Assembly (NCBI RefSeq): GCF_020886775.1
Contig: NZ_AP024525.1
Coordinates: forward strand, 62,001 to 126,000
Source: Sinomonas cyclohexanicum
GTDB lineage: Bacteria > Actinomycetota > Actinomycetes > Actinomycetales > Micrococcaceae
Direction of reading: 5' to 3'
Length of the DNA stretch: 64,000 bases
Within the stretch, counting starts at the first letter, position 1, and each line of letters begins with the position of its first letter. Of this stretch, positions 16,813 to 25,772 are shown one piece after another. Below the pieces are notes generated by a model, which was not told the DNA's origin, did no database searches, and worked only from the letters and a program-made list of their open reading frames with translations. The translations under genes were made by a program, and so were the position numbers.

Positions 16813-18237
16813 TCAGGGGCGCCAGGCGAGGTACTTGGGCTCGGTGAATTCCTCCATTCCCAGGCTCGCGCCCTCCCGGCCCAGGCCCGACTGCTTGACC
16901 CCGCCCATCGGTGCGAAGGCAACCGACGGGAGCGGGTCGTTGATTCCGACGATGCCCGCCTCGAGGGCCTCGGCGATGCGCCAGCAGCGCCCCGCGTCCT
17001 TCGCGAACACATAGGCGGCCAGGCCCATCTCCGTGTTGTTCGCGCGCGAGAGGAGCTCGGCCTCGTCCTTGAAGGGGAAGGCGGCGGCCACGGGGCCGAA
17101 GACCTCCTCGCGCGCCAGCGCGGCCTCTTCGGGGACGTCGGTGAGCAGCATGGGCCGGAGGAAGGAGCCCTGCGCGGGGACGTCGCGCCAGGAAGTTCGC
17201 TCCTTCGCGCCGAGTCCGAGGGCTTGGTCGACCATGCGCTGGACGCCGGCGACGCTGTCCTGGTCGATCATGGGCCCTAGGTCGGGCACGGGTTCGGCCG
17301 AGCCGTCGCCGATGGAGAGGGCATCGAGCCTGGCCGCCAGCCGGGTCACGAAGTCTTCGAAGATGCCCTCTTGGACGAAGAATCGGTTGGCTGCAACGCA
17401 GGACTGGCCGGTGTTGCGGGTCTTGGCCAGGACGGCGGCGTCGACGGCGGCTTCGAGATCCGCGTCGTCGAAGACGATGAACGGGGCGTCCCCGCCGAGC
17501 TCGAGCAGGGGGCGGACGACGCGCTGCGCGGCCGTCGCCATGATCTGCCGCCCCACGCCGGTGGAACCGGTGAAGGTCACGACGCGCACGGCGGGGTGGG
17601 CCAGCAGCGTTTCGGTGATCTCCCGCGCGGGGCCGTGGACGAGGTTGAGCACGCCGGGGGGCAGGCCGGCGTCGTCCAGCGCCCGGACGAGCTCTGCGGC
17701 TGCGAGCGGGGCGCGCTCCGAGACGCGGGCGACGACCGTGCACCCGGCCGCCAGTGCGGGGGCGAGCTTGCGAGCCTGCAGCGAGCAGGGGAAGTTCCAC
17801 GAGGTGAGGGTCAGGACGACGCCGGCCGCGCTCCGGGTGGTGAGGTGGCGCCGGGCAGGGTCCTCGCTGGGGATCACGGTTCCGAGCGGTCTGCGGGCCT
17901 CTTCGGCGAACCACCGGAGGTATTCGATCGAGAAGCTGATCTCGCCCAACGCCTCGGGGAGCCGCTTGCCGGCCTCTGCGGCGAGGATCGCCGCGATGGC
18001 CTCTCGCCGCTGCAGGAGGAGGTCCGCGGCGCGGAACAGGATGTCCGCGCGCTCGCGAGGGGGCGTCTTGGACCAGGTGCCGAAGGCCGCGGCGGCGGCA
18101 TCGGCGGCTTCCGCGGCCAGGGCCGCGTCACCCCAGCAGACCGTTCCGACGGTGTTCCCCGTGGCGGGGTTGCGGACCGGCCTGCGATTGGCGAGTCTGC
18201 GCCACTGGCCGTTGATGAGGGTGGTTTCTTCTGTCAT
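16813..18237 (-). CDS. Sulfolactaldehyde dehydrogenase (GabD-like aldehyde dehydrogenase)
   Basis: A 474-aa NAD(P)-dependent aldehyde dehydrogenase. The general base is Glu246 (LELGGD) and the nucleophile Cys280 (NTGQSC). In this operon its substrate should be sulfolactaldehyde from the aldolase, giving sulfolactate. The cofactor loop reads VVARVSERAP where most relatives have KPSE/KPAE, so the usual Lys is Arg171; TSWNFP also replaces PWNFP. ATG 18237 follows a weak AAAGG. The family could otherwise be succinate-semialdehyde dehydrogenase; the setting decides. Confidence 0.85.
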   Translation of the reverse strand: MTEETTLINGQWRRLANRRPVRNPATGNTVGTVCWGDAALAAEAADAAAAAFGTWSKTPPRERADILFRAADLLLQRREAIAAILAAEAGKRLPEALGEISFSIEYLRWFAEEARRPLGTVIPSEDPARRHLTTRSAAGVVLTLTSWNFPCSLQARKLAPALAAGCTVVARVSERAPLAAAELVRALDDAGLPPGVLNLVHGPAREITETLLAHPAVRVVTFTGSTGVGRQIMATAAQRVVRPLLELGGDAPFIVFDDADLEAAVDAAVLAKTRNTGQSCVAANRFFVQEGIFEDFVTRLAARLDALSIGDGSAEPVPDLGPMIDQDSVAGVQRMVDQALGLGAKERTSWRDVPAQGSFLRPMLLTDVPEEAALAREEVFGPVAAAFPFKDEAELLSRANNTEMGLAAYVFAKDAGRCWRIAEALEAGIVGINDPLPSVAFAPMGGVKQSGLGREGASLGMEEFTEPKYLAWRP

Positions 18238-18297
18238 GGCAGGAGGAGCCTTTCGTGGTGGCGGTTCAGGCCGAGCGGGGCTGCCGGTTCCCGGCGG

Positions 18298-20577
18298 TCA
18301 TGCGTCATGGTCGACGACGTCGAACGAGGCCGGGTCGGCGATCGAGCCGTCGAAGCCTGTGAAGGCCGGGATCGGTCCGAGGTCGTGGCCGAACCGGTGC
18401 ACGACCCAGGGCTGGTCCGCGAGGTCCTCGGTGTTCCGGGTGTCCTCGGGGACGGGGAGCGTCGGGATGCTTGCCCCGGGCCTGACCAGGACCGGCATGG
18501 CGTCGAGGGGGAAGGTGGCGGTGTGGAAGCCCGCCTCGTAGGCCGTTCCGGTGTGGAGGTCGGTCCATGTCCCCTTGGGGACATAGAAGGACCGGGATGC
18601 CGGTGCGGAGGAGTCGTCGAAGATCGGGATCACCAGGAGGTCGTCCCCGAGCATGAACTGCGAATCGATGCCCACGGCGGCCGGATCCTCGGGGAAGGAA
18701 AGGTGGAGCGGGCGCATCATCGGAAGGCCGTCCCTGACGGAGGCCGTGGCGGCCTGCCAGAGGTAGGGGAGGAGTCCGTAGCGGCGCCGGATCCACGTCC
18801 TTGCGATCTTGAGCGCCTCGGGGCTGAACGCCCAGGGCTCTCTCGGCCGTAGCCCGTGGGCGCGCATGAGGGGCGAGAACGCCCCGAACTGGGTCCACCG
18901 GACGTAGAGCCCGTCGGTGAGCTCCGGGCCGAAGAATCCGCCGATGTCGTGACTCCAGAACCCGGGTGCGCCGAGCGCGTAGGACAGGCCCCCGCGCAGA
19001 GTCGCCTGCATGCCGGCGACAGTCGATTCGGCGTCCCCTCCCCACTGGCCGGGATAGCGGTGCGACCCGGCCCATCCCGAACGGCCCCACACGAGCGGGG
19101 TTCGGCCGGTCGCCTCCGCGATGGCCTCGCTGGTGGCGCTGTTGTAGCGCAGGGGGTAGAGGTTGTGATGGTGGGCCGCGGGCGTGTCCTCGGCGAGGAC
19201 GCCGTCTGCGGGGAACCCTTCGCCGAAGTCGGTCTTGAAGACGGCGACGCCGTCATCGAGGAAGGCCCGGTGCTGTTCCTTCCACCAGGTCCGGGCCTGT
19301 GGATTGGAGAAGTCGATGAGGGCTCTGGGCCGCCCATCGGGCGTGGGCGTGCCTCCAAGGTAGGCGGTGGCGCCGTGGAGGGTCTTGACGAAGAATCCCC
19401 GCTCCTGAAGTTCCGCGTACAGGGGGGACTTCGGGTCCACGTAGGGCAGTTCCCAGACCGAGAGCCGCTTGCCCTCGGCGGCTAGGTCGGCGACGAAGTC
19501 CTTCCTCTTCCCGAAGCGATCCTCGTTCCAGATGAAGTCGGTGTTGAGCCGGTCCACGACCAGCCAGTCGGGATCCAGGTGCAGCACGTCGCACGGGATG
19601 GAGTGGGCGTTCATGGACCGGGCGACCTCGAGCATTTCGCCGCTGCTGTGGTAGCGGCAGCGTCCCATCCAGTAGCCGAAGGCCCACAGGGGAGGTCGTT
19701 GGGAATGCCCCGTGAGGGCTGTGTAGTCGGCCAGGCGCTGGGCCGGCTCCGGGGAGACGAAGACGAAGAGGTCGAGCGCGTCGTCGTCGAGCTCGAGCGA
19801 GAGTACGCTGGGGCGTTCGTGGCCGACGTCGGCAGTGACCGTGGCACCGGTGTTGAGGAAGCCCGCATATCCGGCCGTCGAGTGCCAGACCGGTACGGGC
19901 TTGTACGCCATGCCGGTCCCGGTGCCGAGCGCGTCCTCGGATCGGAGTGTGAGCTTCTGGCCGTTCTTGACGAGTCTGCCGAACTGCTCGCCGAAGCCCA
20001 GGATGTCCTCCGAGGCTGCCAGTTCGAAGCTGACCGCCGTCTTGCCGTCGTGGTGCAGGGCTGGGGGCGCCATGGGGAAGCCCGCGACCTGGCGGAGCCG
20101 TTCGGCGGTTCGCAGGACGGTTCGGCCGTCACGGTCCTCGACGCGGAGGCTGAACGGGGAGCGGGCGACGACGACGGTGAACTCGTCGCCGGAGAGGCGG
20201 GCCTCCTGGCCGTTGAGGGCGGCCTCTGCAGGCACTGGTCCGTCAGCGGTGACGATCCCGAGCCAGCCTGGGCGCTCGTCGAAGACGCGGTGGCCCTCCG
20301 GCGCGAGCACGATCCGTGCGGTCCTGGGGCCGTGGGCCGTTACGCGGAGGCGCCACGGCGTGGGGGAGAGCTCGGGCCGCTGGAGTGAGGGGAGGTTCGG
20401 CATGCTCACCTCGATCCCCTGGGCCTCCAGGGTCTCGCCGGTGATCCAGCCCGGCATGGGGCTCAGCTCGATGGCAGGGAGCGCCGTCATGGCCAGGTCG
20501 AGGTGGCCGCCGTCGGTGGAGCCGCCTGAGGCGTGGCGGAGGATCACGGTGTCCGAGGGGCCCGTGGGATGGGACAT
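18298..20577 (-). CDS. GH31 alpha-glycosidase, probable sulfoquinovosidase of YicI-like build
   Basis: A 759-aa cytoplasmic GH31 enzyme without a signal peptide. The nucleophile is Asp450 (FKTDFGEGFP) and the acid/base Asp515 (WGGDAES). The setting suggests release of SQ from SQ-glycerol or other SQ-glycosides. Overall it reads more like alpha-xylosidase YicI than YihQ. By-eye alignment keeps an Arg (343) at the place of YihQ Arg301, but Thr346 and Phe548 (HDIGGF) replace Trp304 and Tyr508. Specificity is therefore uncertain. ATG 20577 follows AAAGG. Confidence 0.88.
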   Translation of the reverse strand: MSHPTGPSDTVILRHASGGSTDGGHLDLAMTALPAIELSPMPGWITGETLEAQGIEVSMPNLPSLQRPELSPTPWRLRVTAHGPRTARIVLAPEGHRVFDERPGWLGIVTADGPVPAEAALNGQEARLSGDEFTVVVARSPFSLRVEDRDGRTVLRTAERLRQVAGFPMAPPALHHDGKTAVSFELAASEDILGFGEQFGRLVKNGQKLTLRSEDALGTGTGMAYKPVPVWHSTAGYAGFLNTGATVTADVGHERPSVLSLELDDDALDLFVFVSPEPAQRLADYTALTGHSQRPPLWAFGYWMGRCRYHSSGEMLEVARSMNAHSIPCDVLHLDPDWLVVDRLNTDFIWNEDRFGKRKDFVADLAAEGKRLSVWELPYVDPKSPLYAELQERGFFVKTLHGATAYLGGTPTPDGRPRALIDFSNPQARTWWKEQHRAFLDDGVAVFKTDFGEGFPADGVLAEDTPAAHHHNLYPLRYNSATSEAIAEATGRTPLVWGRSGWAGSHRYPGQWGGDAESTVAGMQATLRGGLSYALGAPGFWSHDIGGFFGPELTDGLYVRWTQFGAFSPLMRAHGLRPREPWAFSPEALKIARTWIRRRYGLLPYLWQAATASVRDGLPMMRPLHLSFPEDPAAVGIDSQFMLGDDLLVIPIFDDSSAPASRSFYVPKGTWTDLHTGTAYEAGFHTATFPLDAMPVLVRPGASIPTLPVPEDTRNTEDLADQPWVVHRFGHDLGPIPAFTGFDGSIADPASFDVVDHDA

Positions 20578-20583
20578 AGTGGA

Positions 20584-21399
20584 TCAGCCTTTCACAGCGC
20601 CCGCGGTCATGCCGGCTACGAAGAATCGCTGGAGGAATACGTAGGCCACGACGACGGGGATGGACGCGAGGATGACGCCCGCGAACAGCAGCGGGTAGTT
20701 GGTCTGGAACTCGCCCTGGAAGCTCAGCAGAGCCAAGGGCAGTGTGCGCTTGTCGGGCGATGAGATGAACAGGAGCGGGTACAGGAGGTCGTTCCAGTGC
20801 ATGACGAAGAGGAAGATCCCGGTGGCCGCGATCGAGGGCATCGACAGTGGCACTGCGACCGCGTAGTAGGTCCGGAAGGGCCCGGAGCCGTCTACGGTGG
20901 CCGCCTCGAAGAGGTCTGAGGGCAGAGTCCTCATAAAGCCGCCGAGGATGAAGACGGCTACGGGGAGCGTGACGACGATGTTGATCAGGATCAGGCCGAG
21001 CCTGCTGTCCAGCAGGCCGAGCTGCTGGAAGAGGACGTACTGGGGGATCATGTTCGCCTGCGCCGGCACCGACATCCCCAGCACGATGAACCCGTAGATC
21101 GCCCAGCCCTTCCATCCTCGGATCCTGGCCACGCCGTAGGCCGCCAGCGAGGCTATGAAGAGGGTGAGCGTGACTGAGGTGAGTGTCACCATGGTGCTGT
21201 TCAGGAACGCGGCACCCAGATTCTGGCCCGTGAGCGTCTCGGCGTAGTTGTTCAGGCTCAGGCTGCCCGGCGGGGCGAAGGGATTGGCGAAGAGCTCCGG
21301 GGTGGTCTTGAAGGTGCCGAAGAGGACGACGAGGAGCGGAATGACGATCAGCAGGCCGTAGACGGCCAGCACTGCATTCTTGGAGAGCCTGGCGATCAT
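20584..21399 (-). CDS. Carbohydrate ABC transporter permease, MalG-type
   Basis: A 271-aa inner-membrane permease with six helices. The ATPase-docking EAA loop is DLFEAATVDGSGPFRTYYAVAVPLS near residue 185. ATG 21399 follows AAAGG at 8 bp, the same leader type as its neighbours. With the other permease and the binding protein it forms an importer, presumably for SQ or SQ-glycerol. No ATPase gene is present here; a shared MsiK-type ATPase elsewhere is usual in actinobacteria. Confidence 0.92.
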   Translation of the reverse strand: MIARLSKNAVLAVYGLLIVIPLLVVLFGTFKTTPELFANPFAPPGSLSLNNYAETLTGQNLGAAFLNSTMVTLTSVTLTLFIASLAAYGVARIRGWKGWAIYGFIVLGMSVPAQANMIPQYVLFQQLGLLDSRLGLILINIVVTLPVAVFILGGFMRTLPSDLFEAATVDGSGPFRTYYAVAVPLSMPSIAATGIFLFVMHWNDLLYPLLFISSPDKRTLPLALLSFQGEFQTNYPLLFAGVILASIPVVVAYVFLQRFFVAGMTAGAVKG

Positions 21400-21402
21400 G
21401 GC

Positions 21403-22398
21403 TCAGCCTTTCTGTACGAGTCGGAGGACCCTGCGCAGCGTGAAGGCCATGACTCCGATGAAGAGCATGAAGAGGATGGACTCCGCCGCCGCGTAGCCGA
21501 ACTGCGAGTTGGCGAACGTCGTGTAGATGCGGGTCGACAGGATGTCCAGGCCCGACCCGGGCGGGTTGCCGCCCAGGCCGATGATCAGGTCGAAGGCCTT
21601 GAACGACTGGATAGTGGTGTACGCGACGACGATCGACGTGGCCGGGGCGATGAGGGGCCAGGTGATGAGCCGGAACTGCTTCCACTTTCCGGCACCGTCC
21701 ACCTCAGCTGCCTCGTAGAGCTCAGCGGGGATGGCCTGGAGCCCTGCGATGAACACGACGATCATCTGCCCCGTGTGGGCCCAGGTCTGTGTCAGGGCCA
21801 CCCAGAAGATCGCGCTGCCCGGGTCGCCGAGGAACGACGATCCCGGCAGGCCCACCGCATGGAGGCCCTGGTTGATCAGGCCGAAATTCGGGTCGTACAT
21901 GAACTTCCACACGAAGGCCACCGAGACCGAGGAGAGGATGGTCGGGAAGAAGTACAGCGCCCGCAGGAAGGTGTTGACCTTCGTGTTCTTCACGAGGAAG
22001 ACCGCCAGAAGCAGGGAGAGGACGGTCTGGGCGATGACGACGACCGCCATGAACTTCAGGTTGTTGGTCAGGGCGTTGCTGAAGAGCAGGTCGCCGGTGA
22101 AGGCCCGCACGAAGTTGGCGATGCCGAGGGTGCTGTAGTCCGCGCTGTACCCGTTCCAGTCGGTCACCGAGTACTGCACGGCCTGGAGGGAGGGGATCGC
22201 GAAGAACAAGGTGAACAGCACCAGCGCCGGGAGCGGGAAGAGGAACATCGCAAGCGGTGTCCTGGTCGCCCGCCTCCAGCGGCGCGCCGCGTCGAAGGGG
22301 CGGCGGCGACCGGGCCCTTGGGCGGTGCCGGGCCCAACGGTCCGGGGTCCTGCCGGGACGCGATTGCGCCGCAGTTGGAGGTTAATTGGTCTTGACAC
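21403..22398 (-). CDS. Carbohydrate ABC transporter permease, MalF-type
   Basis: A 331-aa permease with an Arg-rich cytoplasmic N-terminus (about 50 residues) and six helices. The EAA loop is ELYEAAEVDGAGKWKQFRLITWP near residue 225. The only good start is GTG 22398, inside the last codons of the binding-protein gene (17-bp overlap). It lies 3 bp before the second permease gene. Confidence 0.9.
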   Translation of the reverse strand: MSRPINLQLRRNRVPAGPRTVGPGTAQGPGRRRPFDAARRWRRATRTPLAMFLFPLPALVLFTLFFAIPSLQAVQYSVTDWNGYSADYSTLGIANFVRAFTGDLLFSNALTNNLKFMAVVVIAQTVLSLLLAVFLVKNTKVNTFLRALYFFPTILSSVSVAFVWKFMYDPNFGLINQGLHAVGLPGSSFLGDPGSAIFWVALTQTWAHTGQMIVVFIAGLQAIPAELYEAAEVDGAGKWKQFRLITWPLIAPATSIVVAYTTIQSFKAFDLIIGLGGNPPGSGLDILSTRIYTTFANSQFGYAAAESILFMLFIGVMAFTLRRVLRLVQKG

Positions 22399-23683
22399 GC
22401 TGATCCACGACCTTCTGGGCGTCCGCCGCCGCCTGTGCCGGATCGGTCCCGCTCAGTACGCGGACCGCTGCTGCCTCGACCGCGTGCTCCATGTCCAGAT
22501 CCGTGAACTGGTAGCGCGGCGCGAGGATCGTCTTCTTCTCTAGCCAGGGCTGGAGCCTCTTGAGGTCCGGGTTCGTGTACTGGATGCCCTTGACGGGGGA
22601 GAACTGGGCGGTGTCATTGGCATAGGTCCCGGCGTTCGCCGGTTCGCTGAGGAACTGGAGCCAGGCCAGGGCCGCGCCCTGGACCTTCGATGCCGAGTTG
22701 ATTCCGAGGATGAAGGTGGCGTTGTAGGTGCCCTCGTACTTGGCCTTGCCCTTCGCTGCCGTGATGGGCGGGGCCAGGTCGATCGGGAATTTCGCGCCGA
22801 GCGCCCGCACGGCTGCGATGTGGTAGCTGCCGGTGGCCAAGATTGCGGCCTTGCCCGTGGCGAAGAGCTGCTCAGCGGGCTCTACGGCGGTACCGGCCGA
22901 GTTGGGCTGCACGAAGGGAGCGAGCTGCTGGTAGTACTTGAGCATCTGGACGAACCAGTCGTCCGTGCACTTGTACTGGCCGGACTGGATCTTGGCGCAC
23001 ATGTCGTCCGAGGGCGCGACGTTCATGATCATCGAGTTGAAGAGCTGACCTGCGTTGCCGGCGTCCGCCCCGGGGAAGGCGATCGGCGTGATCCCCTTTG
23101 ACTTGATCGCCTCGAGCATGGAGAGGTAGGAGTCCCAGTCGGTGGGGATGGTGCTGATCCCGGCCGAGTCAAGAATGTCAGTGTTCGCGATCGGCATGGG
23201 GAGCACGATCTGGTACGGGTATCCGTACTGCTTGCCGTTCGCGGCCCCGCTGCTGATGAGGTTGGCGGTGTACTTCTCGGTCAGGCCGCTGCTGCTCAGG
23301 TCTGTGAAGAGGCCGGACGAGACGAAGCTGTCGAACTGGGAGCCGCGGAAGGCCGGTGCGACGTCGCCGATTGCCCCGGAGCGCATGCGCTGGAGGGCCT
23401 GGGCCTGGTAGTCCGTGGAGGTGGAGATGTCCTGAGCGACCTCGATGCCCGGGTTCGCCTGCTGGAACTGTGTGATCAGCTTGGCGAAGACGTCCTTGTC
23501 CTCCGCGCGCCAGTGGGCGAAGGAGACCTTGCCGGTCTTGTTGGCGGTGTTGAGCGAGCTGGCGGCAGCGGGTTTCGTGGATCCCGGGCCGGCGCAGGCC
23601 GCGAGCGATGCCGCGGTGCCGGTGACAGCGAAAAGCTGGAGCAGTCCGCGGCGGCTCATGGGGGTTGTCTTGAAGTCGGACAT
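22382..23683 (-). CDS. Extracellular solute-binding lipoprotein, family 1
   Basis: A 433-aa binding protein. The leader has RR near residue 8 and the lipobox SLAAC with Cys near 30, so it is a lipid-anchored receptor. The mature part shows VSFAHWRAEDKDVFAKL and NPGIEVAQD, typical of sugar-binding family 1. Its ligand is presumably SQ or an SQ-glycoside because of the operon. ATG 23683 follows AAGGAG at 11 bp; an upstream ATG at 23713 is less likely. Confidence 0.9.
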   Translation of the reverse strand: MSDFKTTPMSRRGLLQLFAVTGTAASLAACAGPGSTKPAAASSLNTANKTGKVSFAHWRAEDKDVFAKLITQFQQANPGIEVAQDISTSTDYQAQALQRMRSGAIGDVAPAFRGSQFDSFVSSGLFTDLSSSGLTEKYTANLISSGAANGKQYGYPYQIVLPMPIANTDILDSAGISTIPTDWDSYLSMLEAIKSKGITPIAFPGADAGNAGQLFNSMIMNVAPSDDMCAKIQSGQYKCTDDWFVQMLKYYQQLAPFVQPNSAGTAVEPAEQLFATGKAAILATGSYHIAAVRALGAKFPIDLAPPITAAKGKAKYEGTYNATFILGINSASKVQGAALAWLQFLSEPANAGTYANDTAQFSPVKGIQYTNPDLKRLQPWLEKKTILAPRYQFTDLDMEHAVEAAAVRVLSGTDPAQAAADAQKVVDQRVKTN

Positions 23684-23786
23684 GGTTGGTGCAACTCCTT
23701 GTTTCTTCATCAATCGATGACGGGGATGCCCAGGGGGCCCGCTGCGGTTCTGGGCTGGGGGCGGAGGCGCGCGTCGGGCCGCGGCT

Positions 23787-24689
23787 TCACGCCTTCACGT
23801 GGGTGTCGACGACATCGCAGAGACGCTGGAGCCTGCGCACGGCGTGGGTGCGCAGGTCCTCTGCGATGTCGGGGCTGGCGATCGAGGAGGCCCAGACGGC
23901 GCGCCCGGCCAGGAATCCGGATGCACCCTCTTCGCAGGCCCAGGCGACGGCCTCCGGGAAGACGTCCTGGGGCACGCCGGAGGACAGCACGACCCAGGGT
24001 CCGTCGATGGTCCGGCTCAGCTGCCGGCAGTCCGCGCGCACCTCGTCCTCCGCGGCCTGCCCGCGGTGGGGGACCTCGGCCTTGTACAGGTCGGCCCCGA
24101 GGCGTCCGAGCTCCTTCGCTGCTGCCAGGACTCCCGCGTTCCAGTCCCACTCGCTCCCGTCGAGGGCCTTCCGGGACACCGGCTCGATGATGCTGACCAG
24201 CCCGGCGTTCCGGCAGAGGTCGATGAACTCTTCCGTCATGGCGATCCGCTCCGCCGCTCCGCCGTCCGGGCGGTAGAGGACCAGGAGCTTCATGGCCACC
24301 GCCCCGCTGGCCCGGAGCGCGGCGGGGTCGAGGGCGCGGTCGATGTTGACCGTGCCGACGACCTCGCCGTAGGCCGGCTCGAAGTGGTCCGCCGCCGCGA
24401 TGAGGCCGCAGCCGGGGGCGACAACGCCCTGAGCGATGGCCTCCTCGAGCGCGAACTGGCGGTCGATCAGGACGGCGGACGCATGGGGGGTGAGGATGCG
24501 CGCGGCCTCAAGCTTGAAGTCCCGCACCTGCTCGTCGGTGACGTCGGTGTCCTGATGCTCGGCCATCATGTTGCGCAGCGCCTCACGCTGGTCCACGGCG
24601 AGCATGGCGAAGGCGCCCGAGGGCCGCCGGAGGTCGGCGAGCGTCGCTGGTGCCGTCGAGGGAGCGGGGGCGGAGTACTCAGAGGACAA
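23787..24689 (-). CDS. yihT: 6-deoxy-6-sulfofructose-1-phosphate aldolase (YihT-like)
   Basis: A 300-aa class I aldolase that splits SF-1-phosphate into DHAP and sulfolactaldehyde. It matches recalled YihT in SGAFAMLAVDQREALR, KLLVLYR, SIIEPV, GADLYKAEVP with the Schiff-base Lys203, and GASGFLAGRAVW with Arg263. The related LacD (tagatose-bisphosphate aldolase) is the alternative, but the operon favours YihT. The start is TTG 24689 behind AAGGAG; it overlaps the kinase gene by 11 bp. Confidence 0.92.
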   Translation of the reverse strand: MSSEYSAPAPSTAPATLADLRRPSGAFAMLAVDQREALRNMMAEHQDTDVTDEQVRDFKLEAARILTPHASAVLIDRQFALEEAIAQGVVAPGCGLIAAADHFEPAYGEVVGTVNIDRALDPAALRASGAVAMKLLVLYRPDGGAAERIAMTEEFIDLCRNAGLVSIIEPVSRKALDGSEWDWNAGVLAAAKELGRLGADLYKAEVPHRGQAAEDEVRADCRQLSRTIDGPWVVLSSGVPQDVFPEAVAWACEEGASGFLAGRAVWASSIASPDIAEDLRTHAVRRLQRLCDVVDTHVKA

Positions 24690-25629
24690 GGTCTTCTCCT
24701 TGGATGGATGTGGCTGTCGAGTCCGCGACGTGGCGGATCGCCTCGTCGTGGTCGGGGATTCGGGACCTGCCGTCGATGCCGCGGCAGGAAAGGGACGCGA
24801 CCGTGGTTGCGTAGGCGAGCACCTGGTCCAGGCCGCTCAGCTCCCCGCGTTCGGATCGGGCAAGGCCCGCGAGCAGGGCGCCGTGGAAGACATCGCCGGC
24901 CCCAAGAGTGCTGGCGATCTCGGCGGCGGGGGGAGTGGCGCGGACAAGGCTCTCCGAGCCTTCCTCGACGCCGAAGCTGCCTTCGCCGCCGCCGGTGGCC
25001 ACGGCGATCCCGGCGCCGTCGGCCAGCGCGCGTCGGAGCAGCGCCAGGGTGTCGTTCGGGCCCCCCGGCGTTCCGTACCTCGCCTGGAGGGCCGGGATCG
25101 TGGGAGCGTACAGGGCCGTGCCCGGCTGCGTGTATCCAGGGATCGGGTTGCCGGCGTCGACCGAGAGCCGAGGCCGGTGCACCAGCTGGCCGAGGTGCCG
25201 GTGTACGGGCGCCCAGCCGAGCTGGTCGACATGGACCCAGTCCGCCGCGCCGATCAGGGACTGTGCGGTGGGGTTGGAAGCGAGATCGATCTCCGGGCCC
25301 GGGCGATTGACGATCGCTCGGGTCCTGTGTGGGCCATCGATGATGACCAGACTGCGCCCCGAGCGTTCCCCGGGGATCCGCGCGACGCCCGAGACGTCCA
25401 CGCCTTCGGCTGCGAGCCCCTCGACGATCCGCTCGCCCTCCGCGTCATCGCCGACTGCGCTCACAATGGCGGCGTCCATTCCGAGCCGTGCTGCCGCGAC
25501 GGCGGCGGTCGCGGCTGGGCCGCCACCGGCGAAGAGGACGTCCTGGGCGACGATCCGCTCGTCTGCCTCGGGGAACCTGTCAACGAGTGCAATGGCGTCT
25601 GCCGTTGCCACTCCTACGAAGACCAACAA
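24679..25629 (-). CDS. yihV: Sulfofructose kinase (YihV-like, PfkB family)
   Basis: A 316-aa PfkB sugar kinase that phosphorylates sulfofructose at C1. The signature FAGGGPAATAAVAAARLG (34-50) is as in recalled YihV, and the C-terminal STLGAGDVFHGALL carries the catalytic Asp. TTG 25629 is chosen because GAGAGGA lies 5 bp upstream and the peptide then starts MLVFVGVATAD, as in YihV. It is the first gene of the nine-gene operon, behind the divergent promoter region shared with the DeoR gene. Confidence 0.88.
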   Translation of the reverse strand: MLVFVGVATADAIALVDRFPEADERIVAQDVLFAGGGPAATAAVAAARLGMDAAIVSAVGDDAEGERIVEGLAAEGVDVSGVARIPGERSGRSLVIIDGPHRTRAIVNRPGPEIDLASNPTAQSLIGAADWVHVDQLGWAPVHRHLGQLVHRPRLSVDAGNPIPGYTQPGTALYAPTIPALQARYGTPGGPNDTLALLRRALADGAGIAVATGGGEGSFGVEEGSESLVRATPPAAEIASTLGAGDVFHGALLAGLARSERGELSGLDQVLAYATTVASLSCRGIDGRSRIPDHDEAIRHVADSTATSIQGEDLVL

Positions 25630-25683
25630 GGGAATCCTCTCTCGGGCCGTGTCGACTATGACTTCCGTCACATGAAAGAATCT

Positions 25684-25733
25684 AAACATCGTTTGTTGGA
25701 AAGTCAACACCCTGAGGGCGGAACTGATAATAT
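25684..25733. promoter_or_regulatory. Divergent promoter/operator region of the SQ operon
   Basis: Two small inverted repeats lie side by side: AAAC-ATC-GTTT (25684-25694) and TGTTG-GAAAGT-CAACA (25694-25709). TAATAT (25728-25733) is a plus-strand -10 candidate for the DeoR gene. The AT-rich patch is unlike its surroundings and is the likely binding site of the DeoR protein. Confidence 0.5.
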
Positions 25734-25772
25734 TGGGACAGACATCGGACGCCGAGGCGGTGGGAGATCGTC

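Noticed and set aside
18298-20577. Labelling the GH31 gene yihQ
   Set aside because: Two of the three sulfonate-recognition residues are not present by eye, so only the family and probable role are given.
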